DNA of 64,000 nt, from assembly GCA_046347635.1 (NCBI GenBank), contig JAXMFT010000003.1, forward strand, positions 124,001 to 188,000, in the 5' to 3' direction. The notes beneath the pieces are model-generated. The model was not told where the DNA came from and ran no database searches. It saw only the letters and a program-made list of their open reading frames with translations. Below are positions 53,556-62,042 of this stretch, in pieces. Each line of letters starts with the position of its first letter. The stretch's first letter is position 1. Both the position numbers and the translations under genes were made by a program. The stretch is from JAGVSZ01 sp019137045 (GTDB lineage: Bacteria; Pseudomonadota; Gammaproteobacteria; Burkholderiales; SG8-39).

Positions 53556-54628
53556 GCGGCTCCGTGCCGCGCGAGCGCCCACGCCACGTGCTCGCGCACG
53601 AGCGCCAACGGGTCGTCCGCGCGCGCCCGGAGCGCCGCGACGACTTCCTCCGCGGTCGGCGCGTTCCCCAGCCCGACCGCGAGGTTGCGCGACCAGCGCT
53701 CGTAGCCGATGCGGTGGATCGCGCTGCCCGCGAGCCGGCTGCGGAAGTCGCTCTCGGTCCAGCCGAAGAGCTCAACGAGCGTGACGTCGTCCAGCCCCTC
53801 GCGCACGCGGAAATCCGGCTCGGCCGCAACCTGCGCGTACTTGTTCCACGGGCACACGAGCTGGCAGTCGTCGCAGCCGTACACGCGATTGCCGACCAGC
53901 GGCCGGAGCTCCACCGGGATCGACCCCTTCAGCTCGATCGTGAGGTACGAGATGCAGCGGCGCGCGTCGAGCCGGTACGGCGCCACGATCGCGCCGGTCG
54001 GGCACGCGTCGAGGCACTGCGCGCAGGTGCCGCAGTGCGCGCCGACCGGCGCATCGGCCGGTAGCGGCAGGTCGGTGTAGATCTCGCCGAGGAAGAAGTA
54101 CGAACCGGCTTCGCGCGCGAGCGCGAGGGTGTGCTTGCCGCGCCAGCCGAGCCCCGCGCGGGTCGCCAGCTCCACCTCCAGCACCGGCGCCGAGTCGGTG
54201 AACACGCGGTAGCCGAACTCGCCCACCGCGGCGCCGATGCGGTCGGCGAGCGCCTGCAGCCGCCCGCGCAGGACCTTGTGGTAGTCGCGCCCGAGCGCGT
54301 AGCGCGAGACGAATGCCTTCGTCCCGTCGGCGAGCACCGTCGCGGCGGGGGCCGCCGCGGGCAGGTAGTCCATGCGCGCGCCGATGACGCGCAGCGTCCC
54401 CGGCACGAGCTCCCGGGGGCGCGCCCGCCGCAGGCCGTGGCGCGCCATGTAGTCCATCTCCCCGTGCAAGCCGCGCTCGAGCCAGGCGAGGAGACCCGGT
54501 TCCGCGGCCGCGAGGTCCGCGTCGGCGATCCCGACCGCCTGGAAACCGAGCTCGCGCCCCCAGATCTTGATCGTCGCGGCGAGCGCGCGGAGGTCGCGCG
54601 TCGTGGTGCCCTGTACCATCGACCGCAT
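53552..54628 (-). CDS. queG: Epoxyqueuosine reductase QueG
   Basis: A 358-residue cobalamin- and Fe-S-dependent enzyme for the last step of queuosine synthesis in tRNA. The two 4Fe-4S motifs are 'CGTCAQCLDACPTGAI' and 'CDDCQLVCPWNKYA' (cysteines intact), and the B12-binding N-domain has 'GFQAVGIADADLAA' and 'YHKVLRGRLQALADRI'. A C-terminal HEAT-like part follows. The ATG at 54628 overlaps the divergent tsaE ATG by two bases; a second ATG nine bases in is possible. Its stop overlaps the previous gene by four bases. Confidence 0.95.
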   Translation of the reverse strand: MRSMVQGTTTRDLRALAATIKIWGRELGFQAVGIADADLAAAEPGLLAWLERGLHGEMDYMARHGLRRARPRELVPGTLRVIGARMDYLPAAAPAATVLADGTKAFVSRYALGRDYHKVLRGRLQALADRIGAAVGEFGYRVFTDSAPVLEVELATRAGLGWRGKHTLALAREAGSYFFLGEIYTDLPLPADAPVGAHCGTCAQCLDACPTGAIVAPYRLDARRCISYLTIELKGSIPVELRPLVGNRVYGCDDCQLVCPWNKYAQVAAEPDFRVREGLDDVTLVELFGWTESDFRSRLAGSAIHRIGYERWSRNLAVGLGNAPTAEEVVAALRARADDPLALVREHVAWALARHGAA

Positions 54629-55097
54629 GGTAGCGCCGCTGCACGTGCACCTCGCCGACGAGGCCGCGACGCGCGCCCTCGGTGCGCGCCTCGCCGCGGT
54701 CGTGGCACCCGGGATGTCGGTTCACCTCTCCGGCGACCTCGGCAGCGGCAAGACCACCCTCGCCCGCGGGCTCATCCGGGCGGCAGGTTTCCCGGGCCGG
54801 GTGAGGAGTCCGACCTACACCCTGGTTGAACCTTACGAAGATTCTAGGTTAACCTTGTACCATTTTGATTTATTTAGATTCCACGATGCAACCGAGTGGC
54901 GGGATGCGGGCTTCGGGGAGTGCTTCAACGAGCGCGCGGTCTGCCTCGTCGAATGGCCCGAGCGCGCGGCCGCGCTGCTGCCGCCGCCCGATCTCCGCGT
55001 TCGCCTCCTCATGGCGCCGGGCGGCGGGCGGAACGCGCTCCTCGAAGCGGGCACCGAGCGGGGCCGCGCTTGCTTGAGGGCGCTCGCCGCCGGTTGA
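54627..55097 (+). CDS. tsaE: tRNA N6-threonylcarbamoyladenosine biosynthesis ATPase TsaE
   Basis: A 156-residue P-loop ATPase needed with TsaB/TsaD for t6A37 in tRNA. Walker A is 'GDLGSGKTTLARGL', followed by 'VRSPTYTLVEPYE' and 'LYHFDLFRF', and the Trp-containing 'CLVEWPERA' of the family. A short A+T-rich patch lies inside the gene (54830-54885). The ATG at 54627 shares bases with the queG start. Its stop overlaps the amiC ATG (TGATG), so the two are coupled. Confidence 0.93.
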   Translation: MVAPLHVHLADEAATRALGARLAAVVAPGMSVHLSGDLGSGKTTLARGLIRAAGFPGRVRSPTYTLVEPYEDSRLTLYHFDLFRFHDATEWRDAGFGECFNERAVCLVEWPERAAALLPPPDLRVRLLMAPGGGRNALLEAGTERGRACLRALAAG

Positions 55098-56382
55098 TGC
55101 GCCTCGCGGCCGCCGCGGCGGTCCTGCTCGTGGCCGCCGCCCCGGTGCGCGCGGACGAGTCGATCCGCGCCGTCCGCGTCTGGCCGTCCAAGGAGTACAC
55201 GCGCGTCACCCTCGAGACCGCGAACGAGCTGCGCTACCGGATCTCCGCGATCAAGGCGCCCGAGCGTCTCGTGGTGGACATCGACAACGCGGACTACGAC
55301 TCGCTCGCGGAGCAGGTGGCCGCAAAGGTGCGCCCCGACGATCCGTACATCGCGGCGCTGCGCGTCGGGCGTCCGAAGCCCGGCACCGTGCGGCTCGTGA
55401 TCGACCTGCGCGGCGAGGTGAGCCCGCAGGCGTTCCTGCTCAAGCCGATCGGCGAGTACGGCCACCGGCTGGTGCTCGACGTGTACCCGACGGTGCCGCC
55501 CGACCCGCTCGCCGCGCTGATGAAGCAGCTGAGCGAGGAACAGGCGGCGAGCGTCGCGCGCCCGGAGACGCCCGCGGCGCGCGCCGAGCCCGAGCGCAAG
55601 AGCGCGCCCGCGAAGCCGGGCGTGAACCGCTTCTTCACCGTCGTCGTGGACGCCGGGCACGGCGGCGAGGACCCGGGCGCGCGCGGACGCGGCGGCACGC
55701 ACGAGAAGACCGTCACGCTCGCGATCGCGCGCCGGCTGAAGGACCTGATCGACGCCGAGCCCAACATGCGCGCGCGGTGCTCACGCGCGACGGCGACTTC
55801 TACGTGCCGCTCGCGACGCGCGTGGACAAGGCGCGCCGCGTGCGCGCCGACCTCTTCGTCTCGGTGCACGCCGACGCGTTCATGCTGCCGCACGCGCGCG
55901 GTTCGTCGGTGTTCGCGCTCTCGGAGCGCGGCGCGACCAGCGCGGCGGCGCGCTGGCTCGCGAAGAAGGAGAACGACGCCGACCTCATCGGCGGCGTGAA
56001 CCTCGACGGCAAGGACCGCCACCTCGCCCAGACGCTGCTCGACCTGTCGCAGACCGCCACCATCAACGACAGCCTCAAGCTGGGGCGCGCGGTGCTGGGC
56101 GAGCTGGGCGGGATCAACTCGCTGCACAAGCCGCACGTCGAGCAGGCGGGGTTCGCGGTGCTCAAGGCGCCCGACATCCCCTCGATCCTGGTCGAGACCG
56201 CGTTCATCTCGAATCCGGAGGAGGAGAAGCGGCTCGCGAGCGGCGCCTACCAGGACAGGATGGCCCGCGCGATCCTCTCCGGCATCAAGCGCTACCTGGC
56301 CAAGCACCCGCCCCCGGCGCGGCCGACGGTCGCGGCGGCCGACCCCCCGCAGCGACCCGGCGCCGCCACCCGGCCGAACTGA
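55097..56382 (+). CDS. amiC: N-acetylmuramoyl-L-alanine amidase AmiC/AmiB type, frameshifted
   Basis: A periplasmic zinc amidase that splits septal peptidoglycan. The first frame has a signal peptide, an AMIN domain ('TRVTLETANELRYRISAIKA', 'GTVRLVIDLRGEVSPQAFLL') and the start of the catalytic domain with zinc motif 'VVVDAGHGGEDPGA'. In a CGCGCGCG run at about 55770 the frame is lost; the next frame continues 'VLTRDGDFYVPLATRVDKAR', 'ADLFVSVHADAF' (zinc His) and 'SILVETAFISNPEEEKRL' (catalytic Glu), ending at 56382. Two extra bases, or one missing, would explain it. With an indel repaired the protein is about 428 residues and normal. Confidence 0.9.
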
Positions 56383-56391
56383 GCTGCGGGA

Positions 56392-57039
56392 CTACGCGCC
56401 GCGCGCGCCGAACCGCGCGCGCGCCAGCTCGATCGCGATCGGCGCGACCGAGATCGCGACGATCGCCACGATCACGAGCCCGAGGTTGTCCTTCACCAGC
56501 GGGACGTTGCCGAAGAAGTAGCCGGCGGACACGAGCGAGATCACCCACAGCAGGGCGCCGGCGACGCTGTAGGCGAGGAAGCGCAGGTAGGGCATCGTGC
56601 CGACGCCCGCGACGAAGGGCGCGAACGTGCGCACCAGCGGCACGAAGCGCGCGATGACGATCGTGCGCCCGCCGAACCGCTCGTAGTACGCGTGCGTCCG
56701 GTCGAGCGCGCGGCGGTTGAAGAGGCGCGACTGCTCCCAGCGGAACACCCTCGGGCCGAGATAGCGGCCCACCCAGTAGTTGACGTTGTCGCCGGCGAGC
56801 GCCGCCGCGATCAGGGTCGCGGCGAGCGCCCGGGCATCCATCCCCGCCGCCGCCCACAGCGCCCCGGCGACGAACAGCAGGGAATCGCCGGGCAGAAACG
56901 GGGTGACCACCAGCCCGGTCTCGCAGAACACGATCAGGAAGAGCAGCGCGTAGATCCAGGCGCCGTACTGCTGCAGCAGCGCCGCCAGGTGCTGGTCCAG
57001 GTGGACGACGAGGTCCCAGAGGAACGCGACGAACTCCAT
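56392..57039 (-). CDS. DedA-family membrane protein
   Basis: A 215-residue inner-membrane protein of the DedA/VTT family, now linked to undecaprenyl-phosphate and phospholipid flipping. The conserved 'FCETGLVVTPFLPGDSLLF' (E and PGD motif), 'YWVGRYLGPRVF' and 'YERFGGRTIVIARFVPLVRT' (FGGRxxxxxRFxPxxR) are present, with a terminal hydrophobic span. ATG start at 57039. It is convergent with amiC and divergent from ybaK. Confidence 0.88.
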   Translation of the reverse strand: MEFVAFLWDLVVHLDQHLAALLQQYGAWIYALLFLIVFCETGLVVTPFLPGDSLLFVAGALWAAAGMDARALAATLIAAALAGDNVNYWVGRYLGPRVFRWEQSRLFNRRALDRTHAYYERFGGRTIVIARFVPLVRTFAPFVAGVGTMPYLRFLAYSVAGALLWVISLVSAGYFFGNVPLVKDNLGLVIVAIVAISVAPIAIELARARFGARGA

Positions 57040-57086
57040 TTGCGGGGCGGATTGTACCCACCCGCTGCTAGACTTCCGGCCCAGCG

Positions 57087-57575
57087 ATGACCGAGAGCGC
57101 CGTCCACAGCCATCCCGCGGTCGAGCGCGTGCGCGCCGCGCTCGCCGCCGCGGGCCTCGCGGTCGAGATCGTCGCGCTCCCGGATGCCGCGCGCACCGCG
57201 CGGGCGGCGGCCGACGCGATCGGCTGCGAGCTCGCGCAGATCGCCAACTCGCTCGTGTTCCGCGGCGAGACCTCGGGCGCGGCGCTGCTGGTGATGACGA
57301 ACGGCGCGAACCGCGTCGACGTCGCGCGCGTGGCCGCGCTCGTGGGCGAGCCGGTCGGCAAGGCCGACGCGGCGTTCGTGCGCGCGGCGACCGGGTTCGC
57401 GATCGGCGGCGTCGCCCCGGTCGGCCACGCGGCGCCGGTGCGCACGCTGATCGACCGCGACCTCTTCCGCCACGCGGAGATCTGGGCCGCGGCCGGCCAT
57501 CCCCATGCCGTGTTCCGGCTATCCCCCGACGCGCTGCTGCGCCTCACCGGCGGCGCCGTCGCCGAGGTGACGTGA
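57087..57575 (+). CDS. YbaK/EbsC-family aminoacyl-tRNA deacylase
   Basis: A 162-residue free-standing editing-domain protein, relatives of which (YbaK, ProXp) hydrolyse mischarged tRNA-Pro species. Conserved features are 'ELAQIANSLVFRGETSGAAL' (key Lys of YbaK is replaced by N-S-L here, so specificity is uncertain), 'GKADAAFVRAATGFAIGGVA' and 'PVRTLIDRDLFRHAEIWAAA'. Its end overlaps the mutL GTG by four bases. Confidence 0.85.
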   Translation: MTESAVHSHPAVERVRAALAAAGLAVEIVALPDAARTARAAADAIGCELAQIANSLVFRGETSGAALLVMTNGANRVDVARVAALVGEPVGKADAAFVRAATGFAIGGVAPVGHAAPVRTLIDRDLFRHAEIWAAAGHPHAVFRLSPDALLRLTGGAVAEVT

Positions 57576-59320
57576 GCGCCATCCGCCTCCTCCCCGACAC
57601 GCTCGTCAGCCAGATCGCAGCCGGCGAGGTGGTCGAGCGCCCCGCCTCGGTGGTGAAGGAGCTGCTCGAGAACTGCCTGGACGCCGGCGCGCGCACGATC
57701 ACGGTCGCGCTCGACGCGGGCGGCGCGCAGCGGATCCGCGTCACCGACGACGGCGCCGGCGTGGCGCGCGCGGACCTGCCGCTCGCGCTCGCGCGCCACG
57801 CGACGAGCAAGATCGCCACCCTCGCGGACCTGGAGCGCGTCGCGACGCTCGGCTTTCGCGGCGAGGCGCTCGCGAGCATCGCGTCGGTGGCGCGCGTGAC
57901 CGTCACGTCCCGGACCGCGGATGCCGACCACGCCTGGCGCATCGGCGCGGCGGGCGGGCCGCCCGGTCCGGTGGAGCCGGCCGCGCACCCGGCCGGCACC
58001 ACCGTCGACGTGCTCGACCTCTACTTCAACACCCCCGCCCGGCGCAAGTTCCTCAAGAGCGAGGCGACCGAGTACGCGCACTGCGCGGAAGCCTTCGCGC
58101 GCGTGGCGCTCGCGCATCCCGAAGCGGCGATGACGCTGCGGCACAACGGCCGCGTGGCGAGCCACCTGCCCGCCGCGACCGCTCCGGCGCGCGCCGCCGC
58201 CCTGCGCGGCGCCGAGTTCGACCGCTCGGCGCGGCGGATCGATGCGGCGGCGCCGGGCCTACGCGTGACCGGCATGCTCGGCGACCCGGCGCGCGCGCGC
58301 GGCGCGCGCGACGCGCAGTATGTGTTCGTGAACGGGCGCTTCGTGCGCGACAAGGTGGTGGCGCACGCGCTGCGCGAGGCCTACGCCGACGTGCTGCACG
58401 GCGACCGGCACCCCGCGTACCTCGTGTTCATCGACATCGATCCCGCCGCGGTCGACGTGAACGTGCACCCGGCGAAGACCGAGGTGCGCTTCCGCGACTC
58501 GGGCGCGGTGCACCGGTTCGTGTTCCACGCCGCGCAGCGCGCGCTCGCGGCGACCGCCGCCGCGGCGCCGGCGCCGCTCGCGACCGCGCAGGCCGTGGGC
58601 GACCGGTTCGTGCCGCGCCCGCCGGCGTTCCAGGGCACGCTCGGCGTCGCGCAGCCGGTCGCCGCGTACGCCGCGATGGTGGCGAGCGCTGCCGACCTCG
58701 CCGTCGACCGGGCACCGGAGGCGCCGGCGGAGCCGGACCAGCCGCTCGGCTTCGCGCTCGCGCAGCTCCACGGCGTCTACCTGCTCGCCCAGAACGCCCG
58801 CGGCCTGGTGCTCGTCGACATGCACGCCGCGCACGAGCGCATCGTGTACGAGAACCTCAAGCGCGCGCTCGACGCCCGGGAGCTCGGCGCGCAGCGGCTC
58901 CTGATCCCGGTCACCTTCCCGGCCGACGCGCTCGAGGTGGCGACGGTCGAGGAGCACGACGCTACGCTGCGCGCGCTCGGGTTCGAGATCGCCGCGCTGT
59001 CCCCGACCGCGCTGGTGGTGCGCGGCGTCCCTGCCGCGGTCGCGGGCGGCGACCTCGCCGCGCTCGCCCGCGCGGTGCTGCGCTACCTGCGCGTGTTCGG
59101 CGCGAGCCGCGTCCTGACCGAGCAGCGCGCCGCGCGGCTCGCGACGATGGCGTGCCACGGCGCGGTGCGCGCGAACCGCGCGCTCACCGTCCCCGAGATG
59201 AACGCGCTGCTGCGCCGCATGGAGGAGACCGAGCGCGCCGGGCAGTGCAACCACGGCCGGCCCACCTGGTACCAGCTCACGCTCGGCGACCTCGACAAGC
59301 TCTTCCTGCGCGGCCGCTGA
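57572..59320 (+). CDS. mutL: DNA mismatch-repair protein MutL
   Basis: A 582-residue GHKL ATPase. The N-terminal ATPase motifs 'QIAAGEVVERPASVVKELLE', 'DDGAGV' and 'TLGFRGEALASIASV' are intact. The C-terminal domain carries D-M-H-A-A-H-E-R-I-V-Y-E at about residue 415 (fits DxHA-x2-E-x4-E) and 'CNHGRPTW', the metal-binding endonuclease motifs that E. coli MutL lacks. It should therefore nick DNA itself in methyl-independent repair. GTG start, coupled to the ybaK-like gene; miaA follows by 18 bp. Confidence 0.96.
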   Translation: MSAIRLLPDTLVSQIAAGEVVERPASVVKELLENCLDAGARTITVALDAGGAQRIRVTDDGAGVARADLPLALARHATSKIATLADLERVATLGFRGEALASIASVARVTVTSRTADADHAWRIGAAGGPPGPVEPAAHPAGTTVDVLDLYFNTPARRKFLKSEATEYAHCAEAFARVALAHPEAAMTLRHNGRVASHLPAATAPARAAALRGAEFDRSARRIDAAAPGLRVTGMLGDPARARGARDAQYVFVNGRFVRDKVVAHALREAYADVLHGDRHPAYLVFIDIDPAAVDVNVHPAKTEVRFRDSGAVHRFVFHAAQRALAATAAAAPAPLATAQAVGDRFVPRPPAFQGTLGVAQPVAAYAAMVASAADLAVDRAPEAPAEPDQPLGFALAQLHGVYLLAQNARGLVLVDMHAAHERIVYENLKRALDARELGAQRLLIPVTFPADALEVATVEEHDATLRALGFEIAALSPTALVVRGVPAAVAGGDLAALARAVLRYLRVFGASRVLTEQRAARLATMACHGAVRANRALTVPEMNALLRRMEETERAGQCNHGRPTWYQLTLGDLDKLFLRGR

Positions 59321-59338
59321 GGCTCCGGGCGCGCGCCG

Positions 59339-60268
59339 ATGGACGCGACCGCCGTCCTCCTGATGGGCCCGACCGCGAGCGGGAAGTCGGCGCTCGCGCT
59401 GGCGATCGCGGCGCGCGTGCCGGTCGAGATCGTCAGCGTCGACTCGGCGCAGGTCTACCGCGGCATGGACGTCGGCACCGCGAAGCCGAATGCGGCCGAG
59501 CGGCGCGCGGTGCCGCATCACCTGATCGACGTCGTCGACCCGACCGAGGCGTATTCGGCGGCGCGCTTCCGCGCGGACGCGATCGGGCTCGTCGGCGAGA
59601 TCGTCGCGCGCGGCCGCGTCCCGCTGTTCGTCGGCGGCACGATGCTCTACTTCAAGGCGCTGCGCGACGGGCTGTCGGCGCTGCCCGCGGCCGATCCCGG
59701 CGTCCGCGCCGCGATCGACGCGGAGGCGCGCCGGCGCGGCTGGCCGGCGTTGCACGCGGAGCTCGCGCGCGTCGATCCGGAGACCGCCGGACGCCTGGCG
59801 CCCGGCGACGCGCAGCGCATCCAGCGCGCGTTGGAGGTGTTCCGCGTCACCGGCGTGCCGCTCTCGCGGCAGCTCGTGGAGCGCACCGCACCCGCACCGT
59901 TCGCGCTGCACGCGATCGGCCTCGCGCCGGCCGACCGCGGCGCGCTCCACCGGCGCATCGCCGCGCGGTTCGACGCGATGCTCGCCGCCGGCCTGGTCGA
60001 GGAGCTGCAGGGCCTGCGCGCGCGCTACGCGCTCCACCCCGGGCTGCCGTCGATGCGCTGCGTCGGCTATCGCCAGGCGTGGCGCCACCTCGAAGGCGAC
60101 TACGACCGGGTCGAGTTGCGCGAGCGCGGCGTCTTCGCCACCCGCCAGCTCGCGAAGCGACAGCTCACGTGGCTGCGCGGCTGGTCGGGCCTGCGGACCT
60201 TCGACTGCTTCGATCCGCAGCTCGCGTCCAAGGTCCTGGCGGCGCTCCGGCCGGCGGTCGAGGCGTAG
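59339..60268 (+). CDS. miaA: tRNA dimethylallyltransferase MiaA
   Basis: A 309-residue enzyme that prenylates A37 of tRNAs reading UNN codons. P-loop 'GPTASGKSALALAIA', 'SVDSAQVYRGMDVGTAKP', 'HHLIDVVDPTEAYSAARF', 'FVGGTMLYFKALRDGL' and 'GYRQAWRHLEGDYDR' match MiaA throughout. ATG start; part of the conserved mutL-miaA string, although hfq does not follow here because a convergent ggt gene ends 34 bp away. Confidence 0.96.
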   Translation: MDATAVLLMGPTASGKSALALAIAARVPVEIVSVDSAQVYRGMDVGTAKPNAAERRAVPHHLIDVVDPTEAYSAARFRADAIGLVGEIVARGRVPLFVGGTMLYFKALRDGLSALPAADPGVRAAIDAEARRRGWPALHAELARVDPETAGRLAPGDAQRIQRALEVFRVTGVPLSRQLVERTAPAPFALHAIGLAPADRGALHRRIAARFDAMLAAGLVEELQGLRARYALHPGLPSMRCVGYRQAWRHLEGDYDRVELRERGVFATRQLAKRQLTWLRGWSGLRTFDCFDPQLASKVLAALRPAVEA

Positions 60269-60302
60269 CGCCGGCGCCGCCCGCGCGGGGCCGGACGAGG
60301 CG

Positions 60303-62042
60303 TTACCCGCCCCGCGCCGCGCCGTCGCGGCGCGGATCTGCAGCCCCCACCCATGCGTCGCCGACGCGCTGAACGGCGTGCACGCCGCTCGTCATCTCGC
60401 GCACCCGCACGGGATGGCCGCGGGCCTCGAGGTCGCGCTGCAGGCGCGCGACCGGCGTCCCCGCCTCGAGCTCGGTCGGGCCGTTGCGGCTGCCGAAGTG
60501 CGGCGCGTCGAGCGCGGCCTGGAGCGGCATGCCCCAGTCGAGCACCGCGACGAGCACGCGCGCCACGTAGAGGATGATGGCGTGCCCGCCCGGCGAGCCG
60601 ACCACCAGCACCAGCCGGCCGGCCGCGTCGAAGACGAACGTCGGCGACATCGAGCTGCGCGGGCGCTTGCCGCCCTCGACCCGATTCGCGACCGGCCGGC
60701 CGCCCTCCGCGGCGACGAAGGAGAAGTCGGTGAGCTCGTTGTTGAGGAGGAACCCGCGGACGAAGCGGTGGTTCCCGAACGCGAACTCGATGCTCGAGGT
60801 GAGCGCGACCGCGTTGCCCTCGGCGTCGACGATCGAGAAGTGCGTGGTCGCGGGAAGGTCCGCCTCGACGCCGTCGGCGGACGCCGTGGCGCCGGCCGGA
60901 CGTCCCGGCTGCGCATGCCCGAGCGACCGGTCCGCGGACACGAGCCGCGCGCGCTCGGCGAGGTACTCGGGCGCGAGCAGACCGGCGACCGGCACGCGGA
61001 CGAAATCCGGATCGGCGACGTAGCGGTCGCGGTCGGCGTAGGCGAGCCGCGCGGCCTCCGCGAAGTAGTGCACCGCCTGCACCGGGTCGCGCGCATAGTC
61101 GGTGTGCGGCAGGCGCTCGAGGATGCCGAGGATCTGCAGCACGGCGATCCCGCCGCTCGACGGCGGTCCCATCCCGCAGACGCGGTAGGTGCGGAACGCG
61201 CCGCAGACGGGCGCCCGCTCCTGCGCCCGGTAGGCCGCGAGATCCGCGGTGGTCATGTCGCCGCCGCCGGACTGCACCGCGGCGGCCACGTCCGCCGCGA
61301 TCCCGCCGCGATAGAACGCGCCGGCCCCTCCATTGGCCACCTCGCGCAGCACGGCCGCGTACTCCGGATTGCGGAGGATCGTGCCGACCGGCTTGGGCCG
61401 CCCGCTCCCGTCGAAGAAGTAGCCCGCGGCGAACGGGTCGCGTGCGAGCCAGCGATCCCACTCGAGAACCGCGTGCAGGCGAGGGGAGACCGGGAAGCCC
61501 TGCTCGGCGAGCGCGACCGCCGGCTCGACGAGCGTCGCCCACCCGAGCCGGCCGTGATCGCGGTGCGCCGCTTCCAGGGCCGGCAGCAGCCCGGGCACGC
61601 CGACCGACTTTCCCGACAACACCGCGTCGATGAAGCCGACCGGGCGGCCGAACTGGCCGATGAAGCGGTCGGGCCGCGCCGCGGCGGGCGCGGTCTCGCG
61701 CCCGTCGTAGGTGCGCACGCGCCGGTCCGCGGCCGAGTAGTGGACGATGAACGCGCCGCCGCCGAGCCCGGAGGATTGCGGCTCGACCAGGCCGAGCACG
61801 AGCTGCACCGCCACTGCGGCGTCCATTGCGCTGCCGCCGCGCGCGAGCACCGCGTAGCCGGCGTCGACCGCGAGCGGATGCGCGGCCGCGACCATGAAGC
61901 GCTGGCCCGTCGCCGTCTTCTTGGACGCGACGCCCGAAGGCGGCTCCGGCGCGAGCTGCGCGAGCGCCACGGCCGCCCAGAAAAACAAGGGCAGCCCGCA
62001 GGCTGCCCTGGTGAGGAGCGCGGTGACGCGCGCCGGCGTCAC
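60303..62042 (-). CDS. ggt: Gamma-glutamyltransferase
   Basis: A 579-residue Ntn-hydrolase precursor that is exported and cleaves itself. A signal peptide ('ACGLPLFFWAAVALAQLAPE') is followed by 'AAAHPLAVDAGYAVLARGGS', 'LGGGAFIVHYSAADRRVRTY' and 'GSGLGGG'-type features. The autocleavage Thr lies in 'LPATTHFSIVDAEGNAVALT'. The C-terminal 'GSPGGHAIILYV' binds the gamma-glutamyl group. It degrades glutathione in the periplasm. GTG start overlaps the hppA stop as GTGA, an unusual coupling. Confidence 0.93.
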   Translation of the reverse strand: MTPARVTALLTRAACGLPLFFWAAVALAQLAPEPPSGVASKKTATGQRFMVAAAHPLAVDAGYAVLARGGSAMDAAVAVQLVLGLVEPQSSGLGGGAFIVHYSAADRRVRTYDGRETAPAAARPDRFIGQFGRPVGFIDAVLSGKSVGVPGLLPALEAAHRDHGRLGWATLVEPAVALAEQGFPVSPRLHAVLEWDRWLARDPFAAGYFFDGSGRPKPVGTILRNPEYAAVLREVANGGAGAFYRGGIAADVAAAVQSGGGDMTTADLAAYRAQERAPVCGAFRTYRVCGMGPPSSGGIAVLQILGILERLPHTDYARDPVQAVHYFAEAARLAYADRDRYVADPDFVRVPVAGLLAPEYLAERARLVSADRSLGHAQPGRPAGATASADGVEADLPATTHFSIVDAEGNAVALTSSIEFAFGNHRFVRGFLLNNELTDFSFVAAEGGRPVANRVEGGKRPRSSMSPTFVFDAAGRLVLVVGSPGGHAIILYVARVLVAVLDWGMPLQAALDAPHFGSRNGPTELEAGTPVARLQRDLEARGHPVRVREMTSGVHAVQRVGDAWVGAADPRRDGAARGG

